Shown: one piece after another, positions 12,620 to 25,959 of the stretch | Position numbering within the stretch: the stretch's first letter is position 1 | Layout of the letters: each line of letters starts with the position of its first letter | Source: Paulownia fortunei | Lineage: Eukaryota; Streptophyta; Magnoliopsida; Lamiales; Paulowniaceae | Assembly: GCA_019321725.1 (NCBI GenBank) | Contig: CM033121.1 | Location: 12,214,001-12,278,000, forward strand | Length of the DNA: 64,000 nt | Reading direction: 5' to 3' | Position numbers and translations under genes: made by a program | The notes under the pieces: generated by a model | What the model was told of the DNA's origin: nothing | Seen by the model: only the letters and a program-made list of their open reading frames with translations | Database searches by the model: none

Positions 12620-15397
12620 TGTAACACCCCCAACATTAAATATAGATATTGGTATAACAATAATTTTGACAAGGTAGCACATGTGTGTGCATGTGTGTGT
12701 ATATATATATATACTTTTGTCAAATGTAGCACTTTGAGAAATAGTAATGTATTTTCTCACATATATCCCTGTATATAGAAAAAATCACTATTTATATATA
12801 GTCAGCACTTTACATAATAATAATGAATGCAAAAATTAGAATATGCCCACAACACAACCCAACAGGTCGTCATCCATGTACACTGATCCTCAGAACCTGT
12901 AGGAACCCCAACAGCTTGCCCAGTAAGTCCATGGTATCAAGTATCACCAGACTCACCTACAATGCATAAACTATATGAGCTAACGCTCATCAAGTAAAGA
13001 TTATGCATGTCAAAGAATAATCCACAATATCAAGTCATACATCTCAAAATGCTATGCGCATAATGCAATTCCATGCATCAAAACACTTCTCTCAAAATCA
13101 TTTCTTTCTTGGGCCCTTGACCAATGCTACTATCCCATGCACCGAAAAAGAGATCTGCACAATGCCATAATCTAATGGCCAATAATCATAAAAGCATGCA
13201 AATCCATGCACACTCGTACGTATGCAAATCTATGCACGTGAACCTACAAATCCATGCATACAACCATGCATGCTTCGATGCACTAGTAGTGGTCAACAAA
13301 ATATTTTTCTTTCTCAGAATCATGCCGTGTAATGCAAGATTTATCACAATGCTCGTATATGATGCATGCACGTGGAAATGACAATGCCCATGTATGTATT
13401 CTCAATAGAGAGCCCTCTACTATGCACATATGATTTATAATATTGCATATAATTCACACATCTACTATGTCTATACATAGTAGTTGCAAATGAATCTTTA
13501 CTTACCTTTGATCGGTTCTGTGTCACTTCTAGGTTTCTTAAGTATTACTCCTCAACCCTAGATGTGAAACAATCTGTAAAAATATAAGATATCAATCACC
13601 ATCCTCAATTAACAAGTTCATTATACCTAATGTAGTATATAGACCTTGAATCTCAATTTAACTAAACAACCTTACCACTTAGAAACTATAACCAAATACA
13701 ACCTTCTACGTACCTTTGTTCCACATCTTAAATGTATACTAACCTCACTTAATTGATGTATTATAACTCTTAAAATATTTCCCTAAATGTTAGGGATCAA
13801 ATGCACCATATCTATGCTGGAATATGTTAATGAACCAAATGGGACAGATTCACCACTTCACATTTTCTTGCTCCCACATTAATGTGCATGATGATTTTGA
13901 CACCCTTAGACATATTCATTGACTCTATAATTTTTTATCACACTTATTTAACATAAAAAAAATGTAACCATGTCAAAGAATGGCTAAAACTCAGATATAG
14001 CTTCCAAAGTTCAGCTCCTTTCACAGCATACTGAAATAGATTTTTCCTACCGTGACAGTTTTACGCACTTCATGACATTATGGTTTTGGCACCTTTAAGT
14101 ATATTTAATCACTACCAAATTTTCACCACACTTATATAACATATAAAAAGAGATAACTAGGTCATATAATTGCCAAAACTAATAGATTTAAGACTGTAAA
14201 ACTAGTGCACTTCACATAGGACAAAATCTAAAATTTGATGGTGATAATTTTGAGCATCTCTTTAATATCATGCCCAATTTCAATTTCTAACCGGTGAAAA
14301 TTTATTCCAATGCTCTTAACCCATATATAAACATGTATATGATGATAATTACAGGTTTTATTCAACATACCATACACTTTTGAAGGCTAAAACACAAGAA
14401 AATAGTAAGGTGACAGTTTCTGCCACAAGTATTTCCTATTAAGTGTTTGTCATAAAAAACCCTTTCTTTGTGCACCAAAGTCTAACTAAAAACTTCCTAG
14501 AACTTTTATAAGATATATTGAAAGCTTAGTAAACAATAAAACCATTCTGAATCATCTGAAAACCAAAGGCAAAACTGTAGATAAGTGTTACCTATTCAGA
14601 TTTTGAGGTTAAACTTGATGGTAATCAATTCTCCTTTGCTTTTGTTACTTTTATTTCAACTCAGAATCAATTTGGAGCACTTGGATACCTTAAAGTGTGT
14701 GTTTGGAAGATGAAAATGGCTGAAATGAAGGTCTGGTCATGGCTTAAGGGCGAAGGGTTTGAGGTGTTAGCTTAAGCTTAATAAGAAAGCATGAGGTGGC
14801 ATGTAATGGTATAATCTGATTTTCTCCCTTATCTTGCAGCCCTAATCTTGTGTGTTTTACATATTCTTATTTGGTTGCAACCTATCTTAGTCACCATACA
14901 TTCCCATAGGTAATTCATATGTCCGTTCATTCGATCTCCAAATTGATTGACATCCGATTCTTAAATGATTGTCTAGTTTGAATATCTAAAATTATATGCA
15001 CATATGGACCTTGTATTATGACACTGAAATCACATCATATCATGTCCAATATCCCAAGTATGTTAATCTATGATATACACTTTTAAAACACCTCAATTTA
15101 ATTAAATCGAATCATATAAACTTACTAGTAACACCTTTAACACTTCCAAAATTATAACATGTAACCTATAAATATCCAATATATCAACCAATTTATTATT
15201 TTTCTTATTTAAATATAGAATTTCTTAATTAGGTTATAAGATCTCAACCACTTATATCATGTGATTGCATTAAAGATCTAACGATCAGGAATGCTATATA
15301 AGATGCCATGTAAATGTTAATGCAAATTAGCATATAAGTAACATGAAATGCATGAATCACATTAGCCAAATGAATTGTGAGAGGTTCGGGTATCACA
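12620..15397 (-). repeat. 5' LTR of A1 (complete, 2778 bp)
   Basis: TGTAACACCCCCAAC at 12620 and GGTTCGGGTATCACA ending at 15397 are the full termini (TG...CA on either strand). It matches 3812-6465 throughout. A CATGCA cluster lies at 13194-13274. Immediately right of it the satellite resumes with GTATAGATTCC, part of the fifth subunit type. Confidence 0.9.
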
Positions 15398-18300
15398 GTA
15401 TAGATTCCAAAAAATCCTAATTTTTGCTATAGAATGTTTCACATTATAAACCCTAGGCCACCCCTACTCTTTCGCTACTCCCCCACTTATGTTAAGTAGC
15501 TCAAGATATAGAACATAAACAACCCTAGTATTTGCTACTAAAATTTTCATGCTACAAACCCAAAGTTGCCACCACCCACTAGTTACTCTCTCACTCTTAT
15601 TATGCATTCGAAGATGTAGAGTCGAAAAAATCTTAGTTTTGCTAATGAAATTTTTTACCCCTACCTACTCGCTAATATCTCTCTTGTGTTTTTTAATTTA
15701 TGATGCAGAATCTAAAAATCCTTGTTTTTGCTATAGAAGTTTACACTGACCACCACCACCCATCACTACTCACTCTTGTGTTTTATATTTCAAGATGCAG
15801 AAGTCAAAAAACCTTAGTTTTTGCAACTGAGATTTTTTCCCCCTACCTGTCGCTAACATCTCCTATATGTTGTGTATTATAAGATATAGAATTCAAAAAA
15901 CCCTAATTTTTGTTATAGAAAGTTTCAAATTATAAACCCTGGACCACCCCCACCCTTTCGCTACTCTTCCTATTATGTTTAGTAGTTCATGATGTAGAAC
16001 CCAAACAATCCTAGTATTTGCAACTAAAATTTCATGCTACAAACCTAAGGCTACCACCACCCTCTCACTACTCTCTCATTCTTGTTCTGCGTTTTAGGAT
16101 GTAGAGTCCAGAAAACCCTAGTTTTTGCTAATGAAATTTTCATCCCTACCCACTCGCTAGTATCTCTCTTTTTTGTCCTATATTTTGTGATTCAAAATCT
16201 AAGAAACTCTAGTTTTTGCTACTGAGGTTTTCATAATACAAACACCAGGCCATGCCCACCCCTCGCTACTCTCTCTTGTGTTCTGTATTTCAAGATTTTG
16301 AATGCAAAAAACCATAGTTTATGCAAGTGGAAATTTTGCCCCGACGTTTTGCTAACATCTCTTAAATGTTGTGTATTTTATCGTATAGAACCTAAAAACC
16401 ATAATTTTTGCTGCTGAAAATTTCACATTATAAACTCTAGGCCACCCCCACCATTCACTACTCTCTCTCTTGTGTTTAGTAGTACATGATGTAGAACCCA
16501 AACAACCTTAGTATTTCCTATTAAAACTTTCAGGCAACAAACCCATAGCCACCACCACCCTCACATTTCTCCCTCACTCTTATTCTGCATTCCAAGATGT
16601 AGAGTCCAAAAAACCATAGGTTTTGCTAATGAAATTTTCACCCTACCCACTCACTTATATCTCTCTTGTGTTCTGTATTTTAGGATGCAGAATCTAATAA
16701 ACACTAGTTTTTGCTACTCAAGTTTTCACACAACAAACGCCAAGCCACCCCTACCCAACGCGACTCTCTCTTGCATTTTATATTTTAAGATGCAAAATCC
16801 AAAAGACCTTTTTTCTTGCAATTGAAACTTTTGCCTCCACCTCGTTAACATCTCTTATATGTTGTGTATATTAAGATAAAAACCCTTAATTTTTGCTATA
16901 GAAAGTTTCACATTACAAACCCGAGGCCACCCCTACCACTTCACTACTCTCCCTCTTGTATTTAGTAGTTCATGATGTAAAACCCAAACAACACTAGTAT
17001 TCGATATTGAAACTTTCATGCAACAAACCCTAAGCCGCAGCCACCCTCTCGTTTCTCTTTCATTCTTGTTCTACATTCCACGATGTAGAGTCCAAAAAAC
17101 TCTAGTTTTTGCTAATAAAATTTTCACCCCACCCACTCACTAGGATGCAGAATCTAAGAAACACTAGTTTTTGCTACTGAAATTTTCACACAATAAACAC
17201 CGGTTCACCCCCACCCATCGCTACTCTCTCTTATGTTCTATTTTTCAAGATGCAGAATCCAAAAGACCTTAGTTCTTGCAACTAAAATTTTTGCCTCCAC
17301 CTCGCCAACATCTCTTATATGTTGTGTATATTAAGGTGTAAAATCCAAAAAAACCCTAATTTTTGCTATAGAAAGTTTCACATTACAAACCCGAGGCCAC
17401 CCCACCACTTCACTACTTGCCCTCTTGTGTTTAGTAGTTCATGATGTAGAACCCAAACAACCCTAGTATTTTCTATTGAAACTTTCTTGCAACAAACCCT
17501 AAGCCACTGCCATCCTCTCATTTCTCTTTTACTCTTGTTCTATATTCCAAGATGTAGAGTCCAAAAAACCCTAGTTTTTGCTAATAAAATTTTCACCCCA
17601 CCCACTCGCAAATATCTCTCTTGTTTTCTGTATTTTAGGATGCATAATCTAAGAAACACTAGTTTTTCCTACTGAAATTTTCATAGAACAAACACCATGT
17701 CACCCCACCCATCGCTACTCTCTCTTGTGTACTGTATTTCAAGATGCAGAATCCAAAAAACCTTAGTTCTTACAACTGAAATTTTTGCCCCAACCTTGCT
17801 AACATCTCTTATATGTTGTGTATATTAAGATATAGAATCTAAAAAAGCAAATTTTTTGCTACAGAAAGTTTCTCATTACAAATGCTAGGCCACCCCTACT
17901 CATTCGCTACTCTCCCAGTTGTGTTTAGTTGTTCATGATATAGAACCCAAACAACCCTAGTATTTGCTACTAAAATTTTCATACTACAAACCCAAAGTTG
18001 CCACCACCCACTCGTACCTCTCTCACTCTTGTTTTGAATTTCAGGCTGTTGAATCCAAAAAACCCTAATTTTGCTAATGGAATTTTCACCCCCACCAACT
18101 CGCTAATATCTGTCTTATGTTTTGTAAGTTATGATGCAGAATTTAAAGACCCTTGTTTTTGCTAAAGAAGTTTACACAGACCATCCTCGCCTTTTGCTAC
18201 TCTTTCTTATGTTCTTTATTTCAAGAGGCAAAGTACAAAAAACTTTAGTTTTTGCAACTGAAATTTTTGCCCATACCTTTCACTAACATCTCATATATGT

Positions 18301-19287
18301 TGTGTATTTTAAGATATGGAATTCAAAAAATCCTAGTTTTTGCTATAGAATGTTTCAAATTACAAACCCTAGGCCACCCCACCCTTTCGCTACTCTTCCT
18401 GTTGTGTTTAGTAGTTCATGATGTAGAACCCAAACAATCCTAGTATTTGCAACTGAAATTTTCATGCTACAAACCTAATGTTGTCACCACCCTCTCGTTA
18501 CTCTCACTCTTATTCTGCATTTTAGAATGTAGAGTCCAAAAAATCCTAGTTTTGGTTAATTAAATTTTCACCCCCACCCACTCGCTAATATCTCTCTTGT
18601 GTTCTGTATTTTTGGATGCAGAATCTAAGAAACACTAGTTTTTACTACTAAAGTTTTCACATCACAAACACAAGGCCACCCCTACCCTTTGCTACTCTCT
18701 CTTGTGTTCTGTATTTCGAGATGCTGAATCCAAAACACATAAGTTTTTGCAACTGAAATTTTACCACCACCCTGTCGCTAACATCTCTTATATGTTGTGT
18801 ATTTTAAGATATAGAATCAAAAAACTCTAATTTTTACTACAGAAAGTTTCACATTACAAACCCTAAGCCACCCCTACCCCTACTCTTTCGCTACTCTCAC
18901 TCTAGTGTTTAGTAGTTCATGATATAGAACTCAAGCAACCCTAGTATTTGCTACTAAAATTTTCATGCCACAAACCCAAGGCTGCCACCACCCTCTTGTT
19001 ACTCTCTCACTCTTTTTCTGCATTTCAGGATGTAGAGTCCAAAAGACCCTAGTTTTTGCTAATGAAATTTTCACCCCTACCCACTCGCTAGTATCTCTCT
19101 TTTTTGTCCTGTATTTTATGATTCAAAATCTAAGAAATCCTAATTTTTGCTATTGAAGTTTTCACACTACAAGTACAAGGCTTCCCACACTGCTCGCTAT
19201 TCTCTCTTGTGTTCTATATTTCAAGATGTTGAATCCAAAAAACCATAGTTTTGGAAGTAGAAATTTTTCCCCCACCCTCTCGCTTAT
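15398..19287. repeat. Higher-order satellite, block 2
   Basis: Same five-subunit units as block 1. First-subunit anchors lie near 15493, 15978, 16476, 16960, 17431, 17923, 18407 and 18908, a spacing of about 471-501 bp. One third-type subunit near 17150 is shortened. The unit ends inside the fourth subunit at CTCTCGCTTAT, where A2 inserted. Confidence 0.9.
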
Positions 19288-20408
19288 AATAATACCCAAG
19301 CCTCACACTACTAAATTAGATAATATGATTCATGCATTACATGCTACTTATATGCAAATTTGCATTAACATTTGCATGGCGTATATAACATTCTTAATCA
19401 TTAGACTTCTAATGTTATCACATGATGTTAGTGGTTGAGATCCTATAATGTAATTAAGTAATTCTATATTTAAATAAGAAAAAGAATAGACCAGTCGATA
19501 TATTGGATATTCATAGGTTATATGTTATAATTTTGAAAGTGTTAAAGGTGTTACTAGTAAGTGTATATGATTCGATTTAATTAGATCGAGGTATTTTAAA
19601 AGTATACATCCATGGATTAATATACTGAGGATATTGGACATGATATAATGTGATTTAAGTGTCATAATAGAAGGTTCATATGTGCATATGATTTTAGAAA
19701 TGCAAACTAGACAATCATTTAAGAATCGAATGTCAATCGGTTTGGAGATCGAATGAACGAATATAGGAATTACCTATGGGAATGAATGGGGACTAAGATA
19801 GGTTGAAACCAAATAAAAATAGGTCAGACACACAAGATTTGAGCTGCAAGATAAGGGAGAAAATCATATTTTACCACTACATGCCAACTCAAGCTTATAC
19901 CACCTCATGCTTAGACTTTTCAAGCTAGCACCTCAACCTATTCTTCACTCTTAAACTAACAGCCATGACTTGAACCTTCTTATGCACCATTTTACCTTCC
20001 AATAATGTAGAAAAAGCTCTCTAAAAAGTTTCTAAGTGATTCCAACCGAAAAAAGAGGCAAAACAAGCAAAGGGAAGGAGAAATAAACAATTCAAGTAGA
20101 AAACTGTGCAAGGTGAGCTTAGCCTATGGGTTTGGCATGACTTTTAGATTTATTTTGAGTTTTATTGGCTTATTAAGCTTTGAATATTATTTATAAATCT
20201 GTTAGGATGTTATTAAATAGGCGTTGGTGCACAAAAAAAAGGTTTTTGATTGCAAATACTTGATAGAAAACATTTGTGCTAAAAACTGTCACCTTGATGT
20301 ATTCTTATATTTTAGGCTTCAAGTGTATGGTATGTTAAGTAAAACCTATAGGTATCATCATATACGTGTTCATGTATGAGTTAAAAGTATTGGAATAAAT
20401 TTTCTTCT

Positions 20409-21599
20409 GCTGAGTTATCAAAACCTGATAAGTTGAAACTGCTTGTCATTTAATATATTTTTATTTGCAATAGCTAGTCCAATTGCTCTAAATACCTGCT
20501 AGAGGTAAAGATTGTCATATAAATTAAACTTAAAATAGAGACATGCTAAACAGAGCTGCAAAAGTTTGGAAAGAGAGTCAAAGTAAAATGTGACACTAAA
20601 ATGCATGCAGACACAAATAAACAGGCAAAATATAGAGGCCATGTGTAGCACACCTCATATGTACGCGCCAATCCAGCAAGATTAGGTATTCAATCTATAA
20701 GTGATGCTAGGAGGATAATTTGTCGTCTACTTGCTTTTAACTTCTCTACAATCACTCCTCTTGAATGTAGCAACTGATCAAGAAGTTGATCTTCATTGGC
20801 CATATCTACATTTGGGAGCAAAGAAAGTCATATTATACATTTTCTTTAAGAACGTCAGCTGAGAGGAAAAAACTAAGCCTAGCAATCTTTTCATGGAAGG
20901 AGAAATATTGGCAAATACATTTGGGATTAGGTTGGTAAGCTGAGCTGGTGATGGGGAAGGTTGTATGTCCAAATTTCCCCAGGGGTAGCAGGTAGCATTG
21001 CAGACCTTTAGGGCTGTCAATTAATGTGAATGGGCCAAGCTTGCCTAAACTGAATATGGGTTTTCTTTCTCATGGTTAGAGTTTATAAAAGACTTTTTCT
21101 TAAAGGTTAGGCTTGGTTTGAAAAATAAATACTACCTTTATGCCCAGCCAACTAGAATGTACTTTTTTACAATTTATATATTTTTGTATGATCAATGGAA
21201 TAAATTCAAAACACCCAATAACAAACAGAAAAAAACCAATAAGGAGATATAAGAAAGATTGATTTTGTTTAGCATTTCTTCAAATGTAAACTTCTCTTAA
21301 TTCTCCTGTAACTCGAGCATCAGAGTTTATTTTTTAGGTTTTGATGTAAATTTATTTATAATATAGTCTATACAATATAATTCTAATTTTATCTAATACA
21401 AGCCCAAGAATAATTCAAGCCGGGACTACCCCACACTCACACTCGAGTACAATTAAAATTCAACTTTGGATCCTTGGCTCACGATTAGTTTCATTTGAAA
21501 ATAATAGTGAGCTTGGTTTCAAAATTTTCAAACCAATCTTGCAAGCTTCAAGCTGCCTGGAGCCCATTTGAAAATGCTACTCATTTTCCACATGGCTGA
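20409..21599. mobile_element. Unclassified 1181-bp insertion in the A2 5' LTR
   Basis: The LTR homology stops at CTTCTGCTGA and resumes at GGCTGAATTAAATT. GCTGA occurs at 20409-20413 and 21595-21599, a plausible 5-bp target duplication. The sister LTR (near 26738) reads across without the insert. The inserted DNA (20414-21594) starts GTTATCAAAACCTGATAAG, a short inverted repeat (TTATCA...TGATAA), and ends TTTCCACATG. I see no long terminal inverted repeat, LTR or transposase. It contains a small minus-strand reading frame and could be a gene fragment moved by a transposon. Confidence 0.65.
20690..20803 (-). CDS. 37-codon reading frame in the nested insertion, unrecognised
   Basis: Minus-strand frame from ATG at 20803 to a stop at 20690. 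It starts MANEDQLLDQLLHSRG and continues with a helical, leucine- and charge-rich stretch ending LLASLID. The composition looks like genuine protein rather than random A+T-rich translation. I do not recognise the family. An overlapping 75-codon frame (20793-21020, minus) is in another phase and less protein-like. It may be one exon of a captured host gene, but no splice partner is confirmed. Confidence 0.3.
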   Translation of the reverse strand: MANEDQLLDQLLHSRGVIVEKLKASRRQIILLASLID

Positions 21600-22628
21600 A
21601 TTAAATTAAAATATTTCATGATAATTAAAGAGATGCTCAGAACTATCTCCATCGAATTTCAAATTCTTTCCTATGTGAAGGGAACTGGTTTACAGTATTA
21701 AATCCATTAGTTTTGGCAATAATGTAACCTAGTTGTCTCTTTGTATATGTTATCTAAGTATGGTAAAAATTTAGGAGTGATTGAATATAATTGAGGGTGC
21801 CAAAACCATTAATGTCATGAAGTACACAAAACTGTCACTGTAGGAAAATTTTGATTTAGTATACTGTGAAGGGAGCTGAACTTGGGAAGCTATATACATG
21901 ATTTTTAGTCATTCTATAACATGGTTACATTTTGTTTGATGTTAGCTAAGTGTGATAAAATTAGAGAGTGAATGAATATGTCTAACGGTGTCAAAATCAT
22001 CATGTAAATTAATGTGGCAGCAAGAAAATGTAAAGTTGTGAATCTGTCCCATTTAGTTCATTAAAATGTTCTAATGTGGATGTGGTTCATTTGATCCCTA
22101 AAATTTAGGTGGATGTTATAAGAGTTATAATACATCAATTAAGTAAGGATAGTATATATTTAAGATGTGGAATAGAGGTACGTAGAAGGTTGTATTTGGT
22201 TATAGTTTCTAAGTGGTAAGGTTGTTTAGTTAAATTGAGATTCAAGATCCTTATAGTACATTAGGTATAATGAACTTGTTAATTGAGGATGGTGATTGAT
22301 AACTTGTATTTTTATAGATTGTTTCACATCTAGGGTTGGGGAGTAATACTTAAGAAATATAGAAGTAACACACAATGGATCAAAGGTAAGTAAGATTCAT
22401 TTGCAACTACAATGCATAGACATAGTAAATATGTGATTTATATATAATATCATAGTTCATATGTGCATAGAACAGGGCACGCATTACTGTCATTCATGTC
22501 CATTGTGCATACATACATGGGCATTGGCATGTGCATGCATCATATACGAGTATTGTGATAAATCTTGCATTGCACGGCATGATTCTAAAAAAGAAAAATA
22601 TTTTGCTGACCACTACTAGTGCACCAAA

Positions 22629-22709
22629 GCATGCATGGTTGTATGCATGGATTTGCATGTTTGCGTGCATGGATTTGCATGCGTATGAGTATGCATAGAT
22701 TTGCATGCT
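22629..22709. promoter_or_regulatory. CATGCA repeat cluster in the A2 5' LTR
   Basis: TGCATGGATTTGCATG-type repeats, the reverse complement of the clusters in A1, keep several RY cores. The matching cluster in the 3' LTR is at 27618-27706. Confidence 0.5.
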
Positions 22710-23454
22710 TATATTATTATTGGCCATTGGATTATGGCAGTGTGCAGAGCTCTTTTTCAGTGCATGGGATAGTAGTATTGGTCAGGGGCCTAAGAAAGAA
22801 ATGATTTTGAGAGAAATATTTTGATGCATGGACTAGCATTATGGGTAGAGTAATTTTGAGACGCATGACTTGATATTATGGATTATTCTTTGACATGTAT
22901 AATCTTTACATGCTGGGCGTTCGCTCATATAGTTTATGCATTATAGGTGAGTCTGTTGATACTTGATACCATGGACTTACTGGGCAAGCCGTTGGGGTTC
23001 CTATAGGTTCTGAGGATTAGTGTACATGGATGACGGCCTGTTGGGTTGTGTTGTGGGCATATTCTAATTTTTATCATCATTATTATTATGTAAATTGCTG
23101 ATTATATATAAAGGGCTACAAGATGCAAAATGTCCTTCTTCCGAAAGTAAAGGCTATTATTTTTATTTTTGAGTCTATCGTATTATAACTTTGGGATGTG
23201 TGTCCTATATCACTATTGAAATTTGATAGTAAATCAGCCTGACAATAGCGTGACTATGATAGGTGTTGTGTTTTTATATAAATGGTGATTTTTCTATATA
23301 GAGGGTTATATGTTAGAAAACACTTTACTGTTTCTCAAAGTGCTACATTTAAGAAAAGTGAATATATATGTATACACATTCACACACATGCACTACCTTA
23401 TCAAAATTATTGTTATACTAATATTTATATTTAGTGTTGGGGGGTGTTACAGAG

Positions 23455-23467
23455 TAGTATCAAAGCC
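23455..23467 (+). other. Primer-binding site of A2 (degenerate tRNA-iMet type)
   Basis: TAGTATCAAAGCC lies three bases after the LTR end and differs from TGGTATCAGAGCC by two G-to-A transitions. Such changes fit decay of methylated cytosines on the opposite strand. Confidence 0.8.
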
Positions 23468-24479
23468 TGGTTTGTGGTTCTGTAGACTATCCATGTACAT
23501 GATCTTTGAAATTGGTGGAGCACAACCATGTAAGTTTTATTTGTTGTATAATTTATATTGTATTTCATGAATAATATTGGTCATGTGTTTTAACATTTTG
23601 TATAACATAATGTTGAGGCAGTCTCATCAGTAATAGTAGGTATACAATTTATGTTTGGTATTCTATCTTTGGAGCTACATATTCTCTATTATTCACTAAG
23701 TATGTAATAAGACTGGACAGGGTACTTGATATATATATAAGGTCAATTACAATATTTTAATTCCTTATGGAGGTTTAAGATCAACTAATTAGATTATAAG
23801 AGCTCTAGGTTAATTTTGTTATATTGGCTAGGATTATGATATAACCTTTTATGTTGTTTGATTTATTGAGAATTATGCATTATGCATTATTTCAGGATTA
23901 TTAAGACTTTTAAATTCTAGGTGATGAAAATTTAGAAATTTTATAGAGGCCATAGGAGGAAAATGTTTACTATTTGCAAAAAGTAAAGAAGATTGTCAAA
24001 TTATAATTTTCTACAGTTATCGTGAAAGAGTTATTATCTATCTTTGGGTTGTGTTAAAATTTTTAAAAATGACCAAATTTACTAAAAATCCATTTATGTG
24101 ATCCTACATCTCTTGATACATGTTGAAAAGAAGTTTTTGGGCATGCTATTGACTAACCAATTGATTTTATCCTTGATATAGTTGTAAGAACAAATTCAAT
24201 CTCTCTTTTAGTTTATCATATACACCCATTGGAATTCGATGAACCTTAAGTGATATTGTTATAATGTTGGGCAAGGCATTAAGGTCTAGTACTTCTCCTA
24301 AACAAGCTCCACTTCATATTTACCTAGAAGAAAGATTAATCTTGAGGTTATGTATTATTTATTGCAACTTAATTGAGTAATAATTTGTAATAAATACAGA
24401 TTTGCCATACTAAGGTTTATTTGATAAATTAAGAGGAGCTACTGTGATCTTGAGGACTGATTTTAAGTTTGAATTAATT

Positions 24480-25062
24480 ATGAATTTCTTGGTTATGCCA
24501 TTGGGTTGACTAATGCCCTAATTATTTTGATATACATGATGAATAATGTGTTTGATGATTCTATATGGGTATGTTTGGGGTGATATTCATTGATGATATC
24601 TTAGTGTACAATTAGGAGAAATATGATTGATCCTTTAATATGATCTTGGAAACTTTAAGGAAGTAGAAATTATTTGTTCAATTTAGTAAATGCGATCTTT
24701 CAGTTACGTAATACCTTATTTATTTTGGGACTGGTAATTTTTTTAAGAAGGTGTCCTTGTAACTATTCAAAACTTCGAGGTTTTACTAAAATAGAGAAGA
24801 CCAAAAATGTGATAGAAATAAGAAAAGTTTTTATTTGTTAGTGATATTATTGGGTATTCAGTCAATATTTCCCTTAGTTGTTACTACTTTATATCATTAT
24901 ACATACAGGTATATGAAATTTGAATGGTTCGCTAAGTGGGAAGAAATCTCTAATTACTTAAAGATAATTGATTTGAGCTTCAGTAGTGACTCCAACTTTA
25001 GATTTAAGTTATTTATTGTGTATAGTGGTGTATCTTATTGTGTTAATATATGTTTGATGTAA
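24480..25062 (+). pseudogene. A2 reverse transcriptase remnant
   Basis: Counterpart of the A1 remnant on the plus strand: a PLG-TNALIILIYMMNN-like word near 24496-24560, then the region of the catalytic IDD box, then a 75-codon open stretch (24835-25062) with KFEWFAKWEE and FIVYSG words from the RT/RNaseH boundary. Stops are frequent. No complete RT domain can be read. Confidence 0.7.
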
Positions 25063-25959
25063 TATAGAAAAGTTACTCGACACTCTTTGAGTTAATTCAA
25101 TTATTTATGTAATACTACATGTGACATTACAAAACCAAAGTACTTGAAATGTCTGTATACTTTTAAGGAGTTGAACTTGAAGAAAAGATGAATATTATTA
25201 GTAAGTGAATATATTATATGATTCATATAACTACAGATGTCATTGGAATGAAAGATCTCAATAGACTAATATTCAAACAAATTTTACATCATAAACTATT
25301 ATGGGAGTTGAGGGTTGTATAGAGGATGAATTAGAGTAAATGGTGAATTATTTGTTTATTAATATTTTAGTAAGACTGATTTTAATTGATCCAATTTCAA
25401 ATGCTCAAAATAAGGTCGATGAAAGGTTAGGATTAATATGAAAAGCATAAAAGATACTTAAATAGATTTTTGTATTAAGTGATAATAATCTCTTAATAAG
25501 AGTTAGATGTGACAATGAGGTATAGGAAATTGCAAGACTAAATTTTAGGTGATGATCATGCACTTTTTATGTATTTTATTTAGTGGTATGAATGATGTTT
25601 GTGATCTCAAGAAAATGTACAGACATCGGATACTGGATGAGCTATTATGGGATATATTTTTAATATTTGATTTGCCACAAAAAAGGGATATATGTAAAAG
25701 TACATATGTAGGAATGATTTAGTTCTACTTTCATTTTTAGGTGGAAATGGGAAAGCATTCATGAATTTTTTATATGATAATGGAACTGGGTTATTGTTCA
25801 TAGGTTAACTGAATATGCTCATTCTTTCTCAATTTACCCTAGGTATTCCATGAAAATGTATGGAAAGATAAAAGTATAGAAAATGGTTAGATTTTATGAT
25901 TTATTAATATCTATTAGTTCTGATGTAGATTTAAGGTCTTTATCCACTTCTTAGAAGAT

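Larger units (their letters stand above)
3812..15397 (-). mobile_element. Family A Ty3/Gypsy (Tekay/Del-like) element A1, with nested solo LTR
   Basis: Minus-strand LTR retrotransposon inserted in the satellite. The 5' LTR is at the right (12620-15397) and the 3' LTR at the left (3812-6465). A tRNA-iMet primer site and a polypurine tract flank the interior. Read on the minus strand the LTR starts TGTGATACCCGA and ends GGGTGTTACA. The interior, without the nested solo LTR, is only about 3.3 kb. It keeps RT, integrase and chromodomain remnants, and I see no gag or protease. The outer ~140 bp of the 3' LTR are missing, so no target duplication can be read. Satellite phase differs on the two sides, which implies loss of array sequence at the left junction. 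Confidence 0.85.
19288..23451 (+). repeat. 5' LTR of A2, carrying a 1.2-kb insertion
   Basis: Aligns (reverse complement) with both A1 LTRs and ends TTGGGGGGTGTTACA. After removal of the insertion at 20414-21594 it is about 2.98 kb. A CATGCA-rich cluster lies at 22629-22709. Confidence 0.88.
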
